64,000 nt of DNA from assembly GCA_027627225.1 (NCBI GenBank), contig CM051024.1, positions 83,128,204-83,192,203 of the forward strand, read 5' to 3'. The translations under genes and the position numbers were made by a program. The stretch is from Congeria kusceri. Taxonomy: Eukaryota > Mollusca > Bivalvia > Myida > Dreissenidae. The notes beneath the pieces were generated by a model. That model did not search any database. It was not told the DNA's origin and was given only the letters and a program-made list of their open reading frames with translations. Each line of letters starts with the position of its first letter. Within the stretch, counting starts at the first letter, position 1. Positions 26,914-35,521 of the stretch are shown one piece after another.

Positions 26914-28652
26914 ATAGTAGTAGTAGTAGTAGTAGTAATAGTAGTAGTTGCAAACGTAGTAGAAGTAGTAGTACAGTAGTAGAAGTAGTCATAGTGGAAG
27001 TAGTAGTCGGAATTTTGTAGCGGAAGTAGCAGTTGTGTTTCATGCAAAAACATACATTCTTCCCCGAAGCTCAGCTTCATGAAGTTGGGCTCTCAGGGCT
27101 GCACACTCATCTTCCTTAGCCCTTTGCAACTTTGTCCTAAATAGGAATAGTCAAGACATAACAATTAAGACTCTTATATTTAAAAGACTATTTTACTGCG
27201 GTAAAACCTTCATTTGATCCTTTATTCATTCCGTTTTGTTGTATGAAAACTAAAACACTTCCTGACATATTTTAGACTTAGAAATGTATTTATTTGTATT
27301 GTTATTCCTTTGTTTAATGGCGGATTTATCTATGAATTATATTTATCGTAGCATCACAATGACAAATACACATGAATGATGTGGAAAATCAAAAATGAAG
27401 AATGTCATTTCATATCTGATTTTGTTTGTAGACACGTATTTTGGGATGACTTACAGCAAATTTTCCCAGCGTTCTTTAGACACTGATTTTCCATTGTTAT
27501 GTCGTCCAGTATGTGTTGATGATTGTCAATCATCTTCCGTGTTGAAGTGTTAAGATTTGTCCTGAAATCCAAAACATATTTTCAACATAATACTCAAGTG
27601 CACTCCTTACACTAACGCAAACGTAATTAGCAACATATTCAGTTAGTTCATATATAAGTTACCCTACCATTTCCCTTGTATTTGCGTTTCAGCATCTTTT
27701 ACATGACTTTCCAAATCATCCAGGTCTTTTCTTGTTGCAATTTCAAAATATCTAATTTTGTTTCTTCTTCTTTCACATTCATTTGCTAATCTAGCTTTAT
27801 TTTCCTCCCTGAAATAAGTAACTGAATTACACATACACATTCATGAAATATAAACATATTCAAAGCAGCAATCTAAAATCGCAAAACAAGCATAACAAGG
27901 TAGCTGACAAAAAGATCTACTACATTTGCGTAGTAACAAGTTCTGCCATGTCTTTCATTTTCTCTTCACGATATGCATTGTTACGTCTGATTTCAGCTAC
28001 AAGTATTTTTCTTTGTGTGTCATCCTCTTTAATCTTGACCCCAAACTGATTTCTACAACATATTGAAAACACCGTTAGCATACTATGCTGACAAAACCTT
28101 GTTGCAAAACAAATCTTACAAATGTCGTTTGATTATCTTTTGATAAAAACAAACATTTTAAAACTTATATGTTGATATTCATTTCTTGAAATTGCCGTTC
28201 CAGGTGTGTATGCAAATTTTCGCTTTCAGTCGCTATAGATTCTATTGTGCTTCTAACTTCTTTATGCACACTAGTGCTAAAACGGCAGAGCAATACTCAA
28301 TGAATATTTCTGCGAAGTTTCAATAAAATCGGCTTTACAGCTGCAGATAATATTTGTCGTTTAAAGAAAATTTAACGCCCGCACACAAGATGGACGAACC
28401 GCCATAGCATATGGTCGCTGACCTTCGGACAGTAGAGCTAAACCTTACATATCGTAATACTTAAAAAAAGTTTGGTTGTTATATATTTTACAAAACAATG
28501 CCATGATGTTACATTATGTGTAAATGGTGGCACATGAAAATAATTGTTGCTAACTGTTGTTTTATTTTTTATTTTTACAGGAACTTGTTATTTTTCATAA
28601 TGCTGGCTTTGAACGTGCGATCATTGTGCTGGCGAAGATTATTCTAAAATAA
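602..28652 (+). CDS. Possible 3' part of a plus-strand gene with very long introns (exons 602-654, 25226-25320, 28581-28652)
   Basis: I do not recognise the family. Three candidate exons have good splice borders and compatible phases. Exon 602-654 follows tttgtttacag and ends before gtaatg; only one frame is open (17 codons, reading ISDELEQLKTHP at its end) and one base is left over. Exon 25226-25320 follows ttattttcttttag, takes up that phase (SLELRDVADGN, then LLYQIPKKYQFLRKQ) and ends in phase 0 before gtacag. Exon 28581-28652 follows a long T-rich tract ending acag, is open in phase 0 (ELVIFHNAGFERAIIVLAK) and ends in TAA. The joined C-terminus is helical and partly hydrophobic. The first intron would be about 24.6 kb and contains the LINE and satellites; the last contains exons of the minus-strand coiled-coil gene. 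The 5' part lies left of the window. The phase agreement could be chance, so confidence is moderate to low. Confidence 0.35.
1021..1858. repeat. MITE-like segment with internal direct repeat
   Basis: A block of about 90 bp at 1021-1110 recurs at 1392-1483; both carry 'ctggcgtatttcgccac' followed by ttttctttgattca. The 17 bases at 1021 (GTTAGAAACCAGTAAAT) reappear inverted at 1842-1858 with one mismatch, so the segment has terminal inverted repeats. There is no coding capacity. It may be two related miniature elements or one element with a nested end. Confidence 0.45.
2007..2611. repeat. MITE-like element, about 605 bp, with inverted termini
   Basis: The left end ATACTGGTGAAGTACC and the right end GGATTTAGATACTGCACCAGTAT are imperfect inverted copies of about 26 bp. 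A second inverted copy of the right-end motif lies at about 2032-2052, and a direct copy (gtgtctggatttaggtac) at about 2390. No transposase is encoded. No clear target duplication could be read. Confidence 0.4.
2612..4471. other. AT-rich non-coding stretch
   Basis: I see no exon with both splice borders and an open frame, and no recognisable repeat structure. The short open frames at 4040-4388 overlap each other and have no protein character. Confidence 0.35.
4472..4744. repeat. MITE, 273 bp, with GTTTCAGG termini
   Basis: The left end (GTTTCAGGTTATCCGACC, then taccccaaaa) and the inverted right end (cttttgggggaaagtaaccctgaaac) pair imperfectly over about 26 bp. The interior is AT-rich, with a short (ctac)n run before the right end. 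There is no open frame. Confidence 0.45.
4745..5969. other. AT-rich non-coding stretch
   Basis: Nothing recognisable was found apart from short A and T runs and diverged internal similarity around 5150-5340. Confidence 0.35.
5970..7017 (+). repeat. Satellite array of alternating 57/58-bp monomers with a higher-order period
   Basis: About 18 copies of a core (AATTTGATAAGCCGGCGTAT followed by catttcttacag) alternate between two spacers: one reads aatattcaaatttgtatgaa, the other aataaaaatctgaataaaat. The dimer is therefore about 115 bp. The block at 6492-6680 recurs almost exactly at 6837-7025, giving a 345-bp higher-order unit of six monomers. Short frames across the array are by-products of the repeat and not genes. 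Each monomer contains a T-rich tract plus acag, which looks like a splice acceptor. Confidence 0.9.
7360..7870 (+). repeat. Tandem repeat of about 158 bp with 'gtgaccttgaccttgg' core
   Basis: Three degenerate units each carry a gaccttgac(c/t)ttggacctggttcttg core, a 'ctcatcatgctgaaca'-like stretch and a 'tggacaaaattatg' end. This type of repeat is widespread in bivalve genomes. It has no coding meaning. Confidence 0.65.
8400..8657 (-). repeat. tRNA-derived SINE
   Basis: Read on the minus strand it starts GGCCCGGTTAGCTCAGTTGG, a tRNA 5' half with an intact A box (TAGCTCAGTTGG), followed by a degraded B box (gagtttaatcc) and a body that ends near ggacatgtgtgcgtagg. The anticodon arm does not fold well, so this is not a functional tRNA. 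Comparable SINEs are common in bivalves. Confidence 0.65.
9655..11135. repeat. Three diverged copies of one dispersed repeat with poly-C tracts
   Basis: Copies begin near 9660, 9747 and 10836. Shared landmarks are 'tggagcaccct', a 'gtacagctgtggattta'-like stretch, 'ggcatctgttttgg' and 'aagcaagtgttgctggttgt'. The second and third copies are followed by poly-C runs of 16 (10023-10038) and 20 (11112-11131) bases, so the tract is probably part of the element. No coding frame is present. Confidence 0.55.
11507..11765. repeat. Dispersed bivalve-type repeat
   Basis: It begins acaagagctgtcttgggata and contains 'ggggcataattctactaaaa' and 'tggccagtgacctta', phrases of a common mollusc repeat class. 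Open frames here are not real genes. Confidence 0.4.
11833..12035 (-). CDS. Possible internal exon encoding an acidic, serine-rich segment
   Basis: I do not recognise the family. On the minus strand an acceptor (tttcctgttctttag) precedes 12035 and a perfect donor (CCT|gtaagt) follows 11833. The single open frame gives 67 residues. The first part is a duplicated acidic motif: SDDAVGMSLGSDSDQEEA is followed by SNDEVGMSLESSSDTS, then an acidic amphipathic stretch (VELQLELDLDSVY). Start phase is 2 and end phase 1. No partner exon was found on either side; the flanks are dispersed repeats. It could be an exon of a transposon-related gene or of a host gene with distant exons. Confidence 0.35.
12290..12800. 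repeat. Degenerate 'caagtttcatg' tandem repeat
   Basis: Two to three units of about 120-160 bp share 'gagcaagtttcatgttg', 'gtggcctc(c/t)agag(t/a)gttcaca' and 'tgacccagttt(t/g)ga'. The same repeat class forms the large array at 54.9-56.6 kb. Confidence 0.6.
12801..13972. other. Non-coding stretch
   Basis: No exon or repeat could be supported. The two frames at 13133-13548 lack splice borders and protein-like composition. Confidence 0.35.
13973..15791. mobile_element. 1.8-kb element with 52-bp inverted termini and an internal third terminus copy
   Basis: The left end (TGTAACGGGGTGTTGAATGA) and the inverted right end match over about 52 bp with three mismatches. A third copy in right-end orientation lies at 14042-14095, so 13973-14095 is a near-perfect palindrome that begins TG and ends CA, as an LTR does. 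One base later comes TGG plus the complement of a whole tRNA-Asp. The right end (15741-15791) carries only the second half of the palindrome, so a normal pair of LTRs is not present. No reverse transcriptase or transposase frame is visible; 14456-14660 is locally GC-rich but unassigned. No target duplication could be read. Confidence 0.55.
14097..14169 (-). tRNA. tRNA-Asp(GTC)-derived pseudogene carrying the CCA tail
   Basis: On the minus strand the anticodon arm is perfect (CCCGC CTGTCAC GCGGG, anticodon GTC) and the D arm (tatagtggtaagtatc) and T loop (ttcgatt) match tRNA-Asp. The acceptor and T stems carry several mismatches, so a working tRNA is unlikely. The 3' end reads G73 then CCA (14100-14097 complement). 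CCA is not encoded in eukaryotic tRNA genes, which suggests a copy of a mature tRNA. It sits one base from the terminus that ends at 14095. Confidence 0.65.
16478..17470. repeat. Degenerate tandem array
   Basis: Units of roughly 130-210 bp share 'tttggtaacgtatca', 'acatattatccaaaa', 'tgtgcaacc' and 'cattaaaatattatg' phrases, repeated at about 16500, 16708, 16867, 16992, 17129 and 17270. No protein is encoded. Confidence 0.6.
18027..21290 (+). pseudogene. Degenerate APE-type LINE (non-LTR retrotransposon) ORF2
   Basis: Remnant of a retrotransposon polyprotein that would cut target DNA and reverse-transcribe its own RNA. In order: a hydrophobic N-terminal segment then LLRSGDIHPNTGP (18168 onward), endonuclease motifs (IIAFTGTW near 18360, GGVAIYV near 18460, IIITGDFNLNLL near 18660, then a DLIFVSN box near 18805), and reverse-transcriptase blocks (GKASGPDGIKK near 19555, SNYRPISLLN near 19720, GSILGPLVFLVYINDI near 20115, KHLGVYLSND near 20400). 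A C-terminal tail with a Cys/His-rich region extends to about 21285. The frame changes many times and several stops interrupt it. The catalytic (F/Y)ADD box expected at about 20195 is deleted. It belongs to the CR1/Jockey-like group; the exact clade was not determined. Confidence 0.85.
21291..24060. other. LINE 3' UTR, then AT-rich non-coding stretch
   Basis: An AATAAA-like signal near 21596 may end the LINE. Beyond it I see no supported gene. The open frame at 23349-23636 has no good upstream acceptor and an unconvincing composition. Confidence 0.35.
24068..25070. repeat. Degenerate tandem array with 'gaccttgacctttgacc' core
   Basis: Units are about 145 bp at first (cores near 24195, 24341, 24486, 24645), then a nearly identical 108-bp pair (24718 and 24826). 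Landmarks are 'catgaccaacc', 'ggaccc(a/t)aaatcaatagg' and 'gtcggtttgacc'. This is a repeat class known from bivalves. Confidence 0.65.
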
Positions 28653-31600
28653 TATTTATATTAACCCACTGGTTTGCAAATTAATAATAACTGCTTATCA
28701 TAGTCAATGTTAAATACAGTTAAAGCTGCAGTAACGTTCTCATTCATAGCATACTATTTTTCAATTTTTCTTTTTCATTTATAATTGAAAGCTACTGAAC
28801 TCTATCATGTTGCTATAATATCGGTTTATATCAGTTAAATTGAGTGGTTCTGTTGACTTGACGGAAACCATCATCCTGTAGGCATCAAAAATCCATCACT
28901 TTTCAGACATTTTGCATAGTGTGATACTCGAAAACAAAAAAACAAAACATAATAAGGTAAGTGGAATCCAGTGTTATGCCCAGTTACAAATATATACTTT
29001 ATATTAATCTATATCGGATATGCATGTATATGTCCGTCAAACAGAGCATTCTATGAAGAATAAAAGAAAATATAATAATTTTATAATAGTTTGTAAATAT
29101 TAAAAACGAAGTGATTCATTGAACAAGGTATACTATTTTCTGTTTATAGCTCAGTGTGATTCTGATTGGTTAGTATGAACTATCGTTTTTGAGGAGGTGC
29201 ATTGACAGCTATGTAAATTAAATAATATGCTTATAGTTTACACCTCAACATGTTGGTATGACTATTATATAGTATTAAACGGTAATCAATTGATCATCGC
29301 ATTATCACTGAGCCATACATTTCTGATATAGTATTACCTTTACGCTAGCAATTGGTCAATGGAAACAGAAACAGGACCAGTTTGAACAAATTTTAAAACA
29401 CGTTAATTGACACAGTAAGAACTGATGAACATGCTCTTTAAAGGTTTAATATCTAATTAAACTATATTGTTCGCGTCATGTATTTGATAAATGAACAAGA
29501 TGGTATTTCCGTTGGTATAAGTATACACCCATTGGCACTTGTAACCATACCTTCGCTTAATCAGCTATAACTTTTATAGTTTTAGCCCAAGAACACACAC
29601 AAATATATAAGACTTCGATATATTTAATTTCCTTTACCTAAAATTTAGCTTTCATACAAAACTTCACAAAATAAAACATGATATCAAAACAAAAATTCGC
29701 AAAAATGCGAAAACGAAATAAAGTTAATTTCACTGTTAGAAATTAAGAGCAAATAGTTTTGTTATTTTTCTTTTATTTTGACTTAAAATCGTTAAAAATA
29801 ATGATTTAATAAATTTCAATCTAAATAATTTAAAATAGAAAATTTATCTTAAAATAATTACTCCATATCTAAGTGCGTAGAACGCGGCCTCTTACATACT
29901 AATGGCGCGCACGCGTCCTGTATACTGCACAGTAGCTCTTTCCAGGTTTTGCCAATGACATTTTAAACTCCTCCCTACTTATTGTTAACGGATTAATTTA
30001 CATTAATCAAATATCACAAACAGATTAGAAGTTTACCACGTGGTTCTTTGTGTAAAATAGGTTAAACGTTAATCATATGATATCCAAGTACACTGATCGG
30101 ATACAATTGCAGATTTATTTGCATATGATTTACATTTAAAAAAAATATAGTTTGTTCATTGTGTTATGGTGTTATGCATGAAATAATTGATGTTCAATGT
30201 TTTGTTTTGGTTGGAATGTCGTTGTTTAACACTTTTATTGTAAACTGCATCTAATTTCTGCATTCATCACGATTTCTCGTGCAATTATTGGTTTTGACAC
30301 CGAAGAGCACTAGGAAATATAAATGATCACTGAACCGTTCAATTGTTATCATACCTGTATTGGAAATTGTGTATGATGGGGCTGTTCACAATTTCAGACC
30401 GATCCGATTTGTCATTTTTTAGAAAACCGCAATCAAAAAAGGTCTAGTTGGAAGGGCCTATGGGTGTATATTAATAAAATTATGTTGTTATGAAATTGTC
30501 CATTATGGTCACATTTACAAGTGATATTGCCTGGCCACACAATGACTAGTGTATCGATACATTGCACTTACATAAATGCTTTCAGACGATATTTCCTAAA
30601 CTGATTGTCATTTGACACGTCTTGGAGCAAATGACGCTGTTCCCGAATTTCGTCCAATGCTTTGGCGTTCATTTGTCTCTTGTAATTACCATATATATAA
30701 TAATATAATATTCTATTCTAGACGGCAGTTTAGAATCTAATTTATGTAAACAGTTACGTTTAATAATACTGCAGTTATTCATACATTTTTATGAATATTA
30801 TATACACGTACCAATCGTCTTGTAAAATTTTGCATCCTTTCTGAACACGTTTTTCAAGATTTTTGATCATGCTTTCAATTGCATGTTTGATAGACGAACG
30901 CGCTTCTATCTGCTTCTCTGTCAACAGATAATCCATCTTTTATATCCGCCCTGTATTTGTGAAAAATAATATATACTGATATTTCTTTAAACAAAGGCTA
31001 ACACACAACGTCTGACATCAAATCAATCCTGAAAGTTAACTGTACCCTTAATAACATGAATAGTTTTTTTTTTAAATAAACATAAAATAAGAAAACAGTA
31101 ACTAAAGCGTGAAAACGTATACATGTTCTTCATCCATTTTCCATCGTCTTCCTCCTTCTTCATTTTCATTTTTTTATTTTCTTTTGTCATGATCCCCATA
31201 TGCCTCATTCGTAATTGTCTTTCATTTTTAAGCTTGACTTCTAAGTTGTCCCTAAAAGAAACTAATCACACTTTAAACAAGGCTAAACAAATAAATAAAC
31301 ACATACTTATGAACACAAGCATTATTGGTTTGTATTCTTGAAATACTAACCATCACTAATTGCACATAGAAATTCAAACTATAACTTACATTTTCGTCAT
31401 AATATTCTGCAATTGTTTATCTGCGTTCATTTGCATTTGCCTGTTCTCTTCCAGAAACGTGTTCGCCAAATGTTTGTATTTGGCAACTTCATTTTGCACT
31501 TTGTCACTGACATGTAAATCATACAATTAACGCATTTTTCGTGTGTGAATCGTTTTTACAAATTTCAAACTTACTTGATGAATACATGCCAAAAATATAC

Positions 31601-31776
31601 ACTAATACTCTTTAATCTTAAATTGAGCTGCCTGTAATACAAACCAAATACTTCTTACTAATTACAATGTTTCAAACTTTCTTAAATCAAATTACTTTTT
31701 AATATTACAATTTATACATAACCAACGCTTACAGAGGTTCCACTATTTCTGTTAAGCTAGCTGGTAGACCATCCAT
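25434..31776 (-). CDS. Predicted multi-exon coiled-coil protein, 3' end not found
   Basis: I do not recognise the family. Predicted exons in transcript order: 31776-31733 (ATG, with an in-frame TGA upstream; MDGLPASLTEIVEP), 31631-31575, 31506-31390, 31251-31123, 30676-30572, 28276-28165, 28052-27924, 27808-27668, optional 27561-27455, 27136-27056, 26018-25971, 25717-25670 and 25496-25434. Apart from the start exon, 28276-28165 and 27561-27455, every exon takes 1 nt to finish a codon and leaves 2 nt, so all junctions are phase 2. The encoded peptides are rich in K, E, Q, N and L, with almost no proline after exon 1, as expected for coiled coil (VKLKNERQLRMRH, CERRRNKIRYFEIATRKDLD, REEKMKDMAELVTTQ). 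Exons 31251-31123 and 28052-27924 are both 129 bp and resemble each other at their starts (VKLK/VKIK). Exon 28276-28165 lacks a normal donor. Confidence 0.6.
25581..25616. repeat. Short (AAT)n microsatellite
   Basis: An interrupted run of aat/ataata trinucleotides, intronic to the minus-strand gene. Confidence 0.6.
26637..27012. repeat. Interrupted (TAG)n trinucleotide microsatellite
   Basis: About 370 bp of tag/agt repeats, with variant agc and aga units, between the minus-strand exons 27136-27056 and 26018-25971. The poly-Leu, poly-Ser and poly-Thr open frames it creates are artefacts. Confidence 0.9.
28300..28445. repeat. Fragment of a dispersed bivalve repeat
   Basis: Phrases such as 'gcgaagtttcaataaaatcgg' and 'gaccgccatagcatatggtcg'-like sequence (28396-28420) match a repeat end common in bivalves. 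It lies next to exon 28276-28165. Confidence 0.35.
28660..30560. other. Large intron of the minus-strand coiled-coil gene
   Basis: AT-rich sequence in which no exon with both borders and the phase-2 pattern was found. An AATAAA at 29059-29064 could serve the plus-strand exon that ends at 28652. Confidence 0.35.
30812..30950 (-). CDS. Exon readable in two frames: alternative start exon or terminal exon
   Basis: A good acceptor (cacaaatacag) precedes 30950 and a donor (ATTG|gtacgt) follows 30812. In the gene's phase the exon reads ADIKDGLSVDREADRSAF and hits TGA after 24 codons, so it would end the protein. In another frame an ATG at 30936, preceded by an in-frame TAA, opens a coiled-coil-like 41-codon reading (MDYLLTEKQIEARSSIKHAI) that leaves 2 nt, like the other start exons here. 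Joined to exon 30676 in that frame, however, it creates TGA. It is therefore either an alternative exon or the start of another isoform. Confidence 0.4.
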
Positions 31777-33480
31777 GTCTCTAAATGTATCGTAGGGTCA
31801 CGTGTGGCTATCTAAACAATTGGAAATCGCCAGAAACATTAAACTATAAATGTATCGTTATAATATTTGCTAATTGTGGTGTGTAGTACTACAGCGATTA
31901 CTATGTAAATTGTGTTACAATAACTAGAAGTAAATCCAAGTTGGCATCTATTCACATCCATCACTGTATAATATGCATACGATTAATACAGTTATTACTG
32001 AAATACACAAACGGTAACTTAACATGTAGGCACACTGTATGAAATTGTGGTTACAGGTATACCAATTTTGTTATTGATGGATTCGTTTCGATGTGCAGAC
32101 AATAATGCAGACAGTCAACAACAAACTTTAATCTAAAGTCATTATTGACCTGTAGCCGATTGTATAAAACTGGATAATTTAGCCTATCCAAACCATATCC
32201 TGTGAATACGTTTATCCTTTTGTGGATAATTTATTCAAAATTGGTTATCCAGTTGTATTAAGCTGAAAACAGGTTTGGATCGGAATATCCGTATTGGCTT
32301 AATGGAACTAAAACAAAATATACCACAATCCATTATCTAGCATGATTGTGTTACCAATCAATATGCATGTACCAATTAATATTCATTTATAATGAACGTT
32401 ATATATACACGTATATTTAAATTAGGGTATATATGCAACAAATATACAGTTTCGTCATTGAGTAACAAATAATTAGTGTTATTTTTATTAAATCTTATTT
32501 AAATTTTATATCACCTTTCATGCTGAGTAAAGGTCTAGGGTCTAAAAACGTACAGGCTGCTACTAAAAAGGAGCAGAGGGGAACCGGACGAGTTTGTTGG
32601 CATTTTCAGATACTTGGCTAAATCCAGGGTTTTAAGGAGTCTAATGCTTCTGATTTAGCTTTTTAATCATAGTTTATTCGTACGTGGTTAAATATTCGCA
32701 AAAATGCGTTGAATTTCAAAAGATATATCATATCCAACATTTCTGTGTTGACCAGCCAGCGGGACAGCAGGGGTAAATCTCAGCCGACAATTATTTGAAT
32801 TGATCCGTTTAAAATGACCGACAAAACATTAGCAGCACATTGTTTGAGTTGTTTGTCAATACTGAACTGCATAATATTGATTCATACACAATGGATAACA
32901 TTTTAAGAATATGCTTTCCAATTTCCAAGCGCTTGGCCTAAACGATTGTAGAATGAATACGCTTCACCTACCGGTACATGCATATTGGTCAGAGTGTTAA
33001 TTTAAAGAATATTGTAGGCTTTCTAAACGATTGCCTACATTCATGGATCTGGGTCCAATAAGGCAGAAGGTAAAAGTGACACTGTTGGTAAGCAGTCGAT
33101 GTTTGACGTTATGTTAAGTTGTAGCTGTTGTCTTCGTATTGATATGCATGTTTTGTCTATTGTTAAATATGTTTCATTATTTTCTACATTGTGTACTATC
33201 TGGTGTATTATTATCATCTGAGACCAATGCAAAGCGACCAATCGTTATCAGAAAAGAACTCCGAGATATGAAGAATGTTGACTCTTCTTTAGAGCTTCGA
33301 ACAAATGTTGATATCTTTTCGACTGATTAATGCTCTATACAATGCATAAAAAGTATTGTAAACCATGTAAACAGTTTATCAACGCAGTCTGTTTACATAT
33401 GTGATAAGGGTTAAACAATGCTTTACTTCGAATCGGAAAACACGTGTACAGCGTATAACTTACTAGTATTGTGCGATTTT
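31777..33480. other. Upstream region between the divergent genes
   Basis: 5' flank of the minus-strand coiled-coil gene. A weak inverted repeat lies at about 32165-32285 ('actggataat' and 'atccaaacc' against 'ttatccagtt' and 'ggtttggat'). A 33205-33330 open stretch (ELRDMKNVDSSLELRTNVDI, ending TAA) could be an exon but has a poor acceptor. Confidence 0.3.
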
Positions 33481-33484
33481 ATTG

Positions 33485-34083
33485 ACCTGGCACTCATTAA
33501 TCTCCGGTAGCGCTCGACTGTTCTATTTATATCGGTTAAATGTTTATTTGGCATGTGAAGCGCGGATTTCATAGTCATATTACAAAAGTGCCCATCAACA
33601 AGCGGCAGGAAGAATAACGCGGTGAATATTGTTTTAGACTTTGAATCACACAGACTGTGTTTCGATTCCTGCGAAAAATGTATTTATTTTTTTGTATCAA
33701 TTTCTTTTACTATCACATCATTTAATTATTCTCTTTATGTTTACTGTTTCTTTTGGTGTATTTGTTTTTGTTTTTTATTTATTTGAACAATTTACTCATT
33801 TCTATCTACATAAAATTGCCGTAAAAAAGAATCCGTTTCGCTCGCAGTATCGGTCAGTAAAAAAAATATTGCGCCATTCATTTCTCTAAAAAAAGTGCCT
33901 GTTCTGGGATTCGAACCCAAAAACGTCACGCTCTCAAATATTCCATACTTACCACTGCATTACTGTATTAACTTTAACAGAGTAAAGAGTTAATCAATCC
34001 ATATTCGTGTATGAGTCTCCTATTCGTGTTAGTAGCTTTAAATAGATTTACGAAAACAAGCGGAATATTCATGAGTGCCAGGT
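33485..34083. repeat. Foldback element with two inverted tRNA-like arms
   Basis: The termini ACCTGGCACTCATTAATCTC (33485) and its inverted copy ending at 34083 match over about 23 bp with four mismatches. The left half contains a plus-strand tRNA-like B box (tgtttcgattcctgcg, about 33657-33673). The right half contains a minus-strand tRNA-like module (33895-33965) with a good B box (gggttcgaatccca) and a D-arm-like 'gcagtggtaagtat'. A T-rich spacer lies between them. Confidence 0.5.
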
Positions 34084-35515
34084 GAATTAAATAGCACAAT
34101 AACGCTGCTTTAACGCTACCAAACAAACATATTCGAATATCAGCATTAAATCCAGGTTTAATTTCCGTGACACGGTCATCGCAATATCAATAAATATATA
34201 TTTGTAAATAATGTAAACTGCGACTAATAATTGCTTTACGTTATGGCATGGAATTGAATCAATCCCATTAAAATCAAATTCTAACCTTGTTAGGATCTGA
34301 AGACACGCTATAACAGGTAAGTTCAAATGACCTTCGGAACAATTAAATATCAGCCCTATTGCGCCCAATGAAATTGCCCTTTGCACAGCAATGTTTGGCC
34401 ACGGTTTTTTGAAAAGTGATGCATTTCCAGCTGATCCGCGGGAATAAATTATTTACAGTTAGTTTTCAAGCGAACAACAATGGATATAGTGGACTCTAAG
34501 GCGAGTAGACATCCAAAGTTCACGTTAATTTCGTGCATAGTATTTGTGGTTTATATATGAAGTTATACCACACCATTTTGAGGGCAACAGTTTGATTGGA
34601 TCCTGAAAAGGTCATATGAACGCGACCCCTAATGCGAAGTCATCAGATCCAGGCAGCGGATAATATAGTAGCGTCAGACTGGAGATGATTTTAATGAGAT
34701 TGGGCATTGAATCCTATGTTTTTGTCAAGCTGTTTTAATACTGACTACAAATAGAAGATTATTATTTCCAAAAAGTGTTAATTCTAAACGGACCGTGTAC
34801 ATTTAAATATGTTAATGTTTTTTAACTGTCTGTCTGTATGCTGCATCTTCATGAACATTCGTTTTTGCTGCAAATCGTAGAAGAAAACCATGACTTCCAT
34901 TCAATGACTACTCTTGTACTCGAAAGTACATAAGAATGACCATCACTATATTGTGATGTTAACTGTTTTTGTAATCCTTGGCGATTACTCGGGATACAGT
35001 TGATACTCTATACATTGTCAAGCAGACCGCCGAATGAGCGGACGTGGGGATTGCATCATGCCATCGACGTGCACGTCGGAGGGATGCATCAAAAACACCT
35101 AAACAGATGGAATGTTAACCGAAAGTATACACAATTTTACAAAAACTTAATATACTTTGATACAACCATCATATGTGATTACGTTTTTTCATTTTGTCCT
35201 TCTATATGTATTATATTAAATATAAAGTTTCCGTTATAGATGTAGTTGATTGAATATTAACCATATAGTAAACACACGTGCTGCTGCATACGCATATTTT
35301 GAAACAAAACGATACACTGTCTCGTATTGTTAATTACATGTTGAAAACCATTTTAAATTATTAACAAAACTTTAAACACAGGAGAATAAACATATATCAA
35401 AAAGAAACAAAGACATTATCGCGAAAATATATATACATACTGGTGTAAATACCTTTGTGAATAATCAGTCCCTTGATGAGTTGTTTTTGCTTCTAAATTG
35501 AAGAGCTATCGAGCG
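34084..35515. other. Non-coding stretch left of the mobile element
   Basis: No supported gene or repeat was found. The frames at 34087-34386 and 35000-35239 lack supporting features. Confidence 0.35.
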
Positions 35516-35521
35516 TTCTGT
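35516..35521. other. Left copy of 6-bp target site duplication
   Basis: TTCTGT directly precedes the left terminal repeat; the same six bases directly follow the right one at 39787-39792. Confidence 0.75.

Noticed and set aside
26546..27080. Long poly-Leu, poly-Ser and poly-Thr open frames on both strands
   Set aside because: They are translations of the (TAG)n microsatellite.
33205..33330. Candidate terminal exon ending TAA
   Set aside because: Readable and protein-like, but the acceptor is weak and no partner exon fits, so it was not called as a gene.
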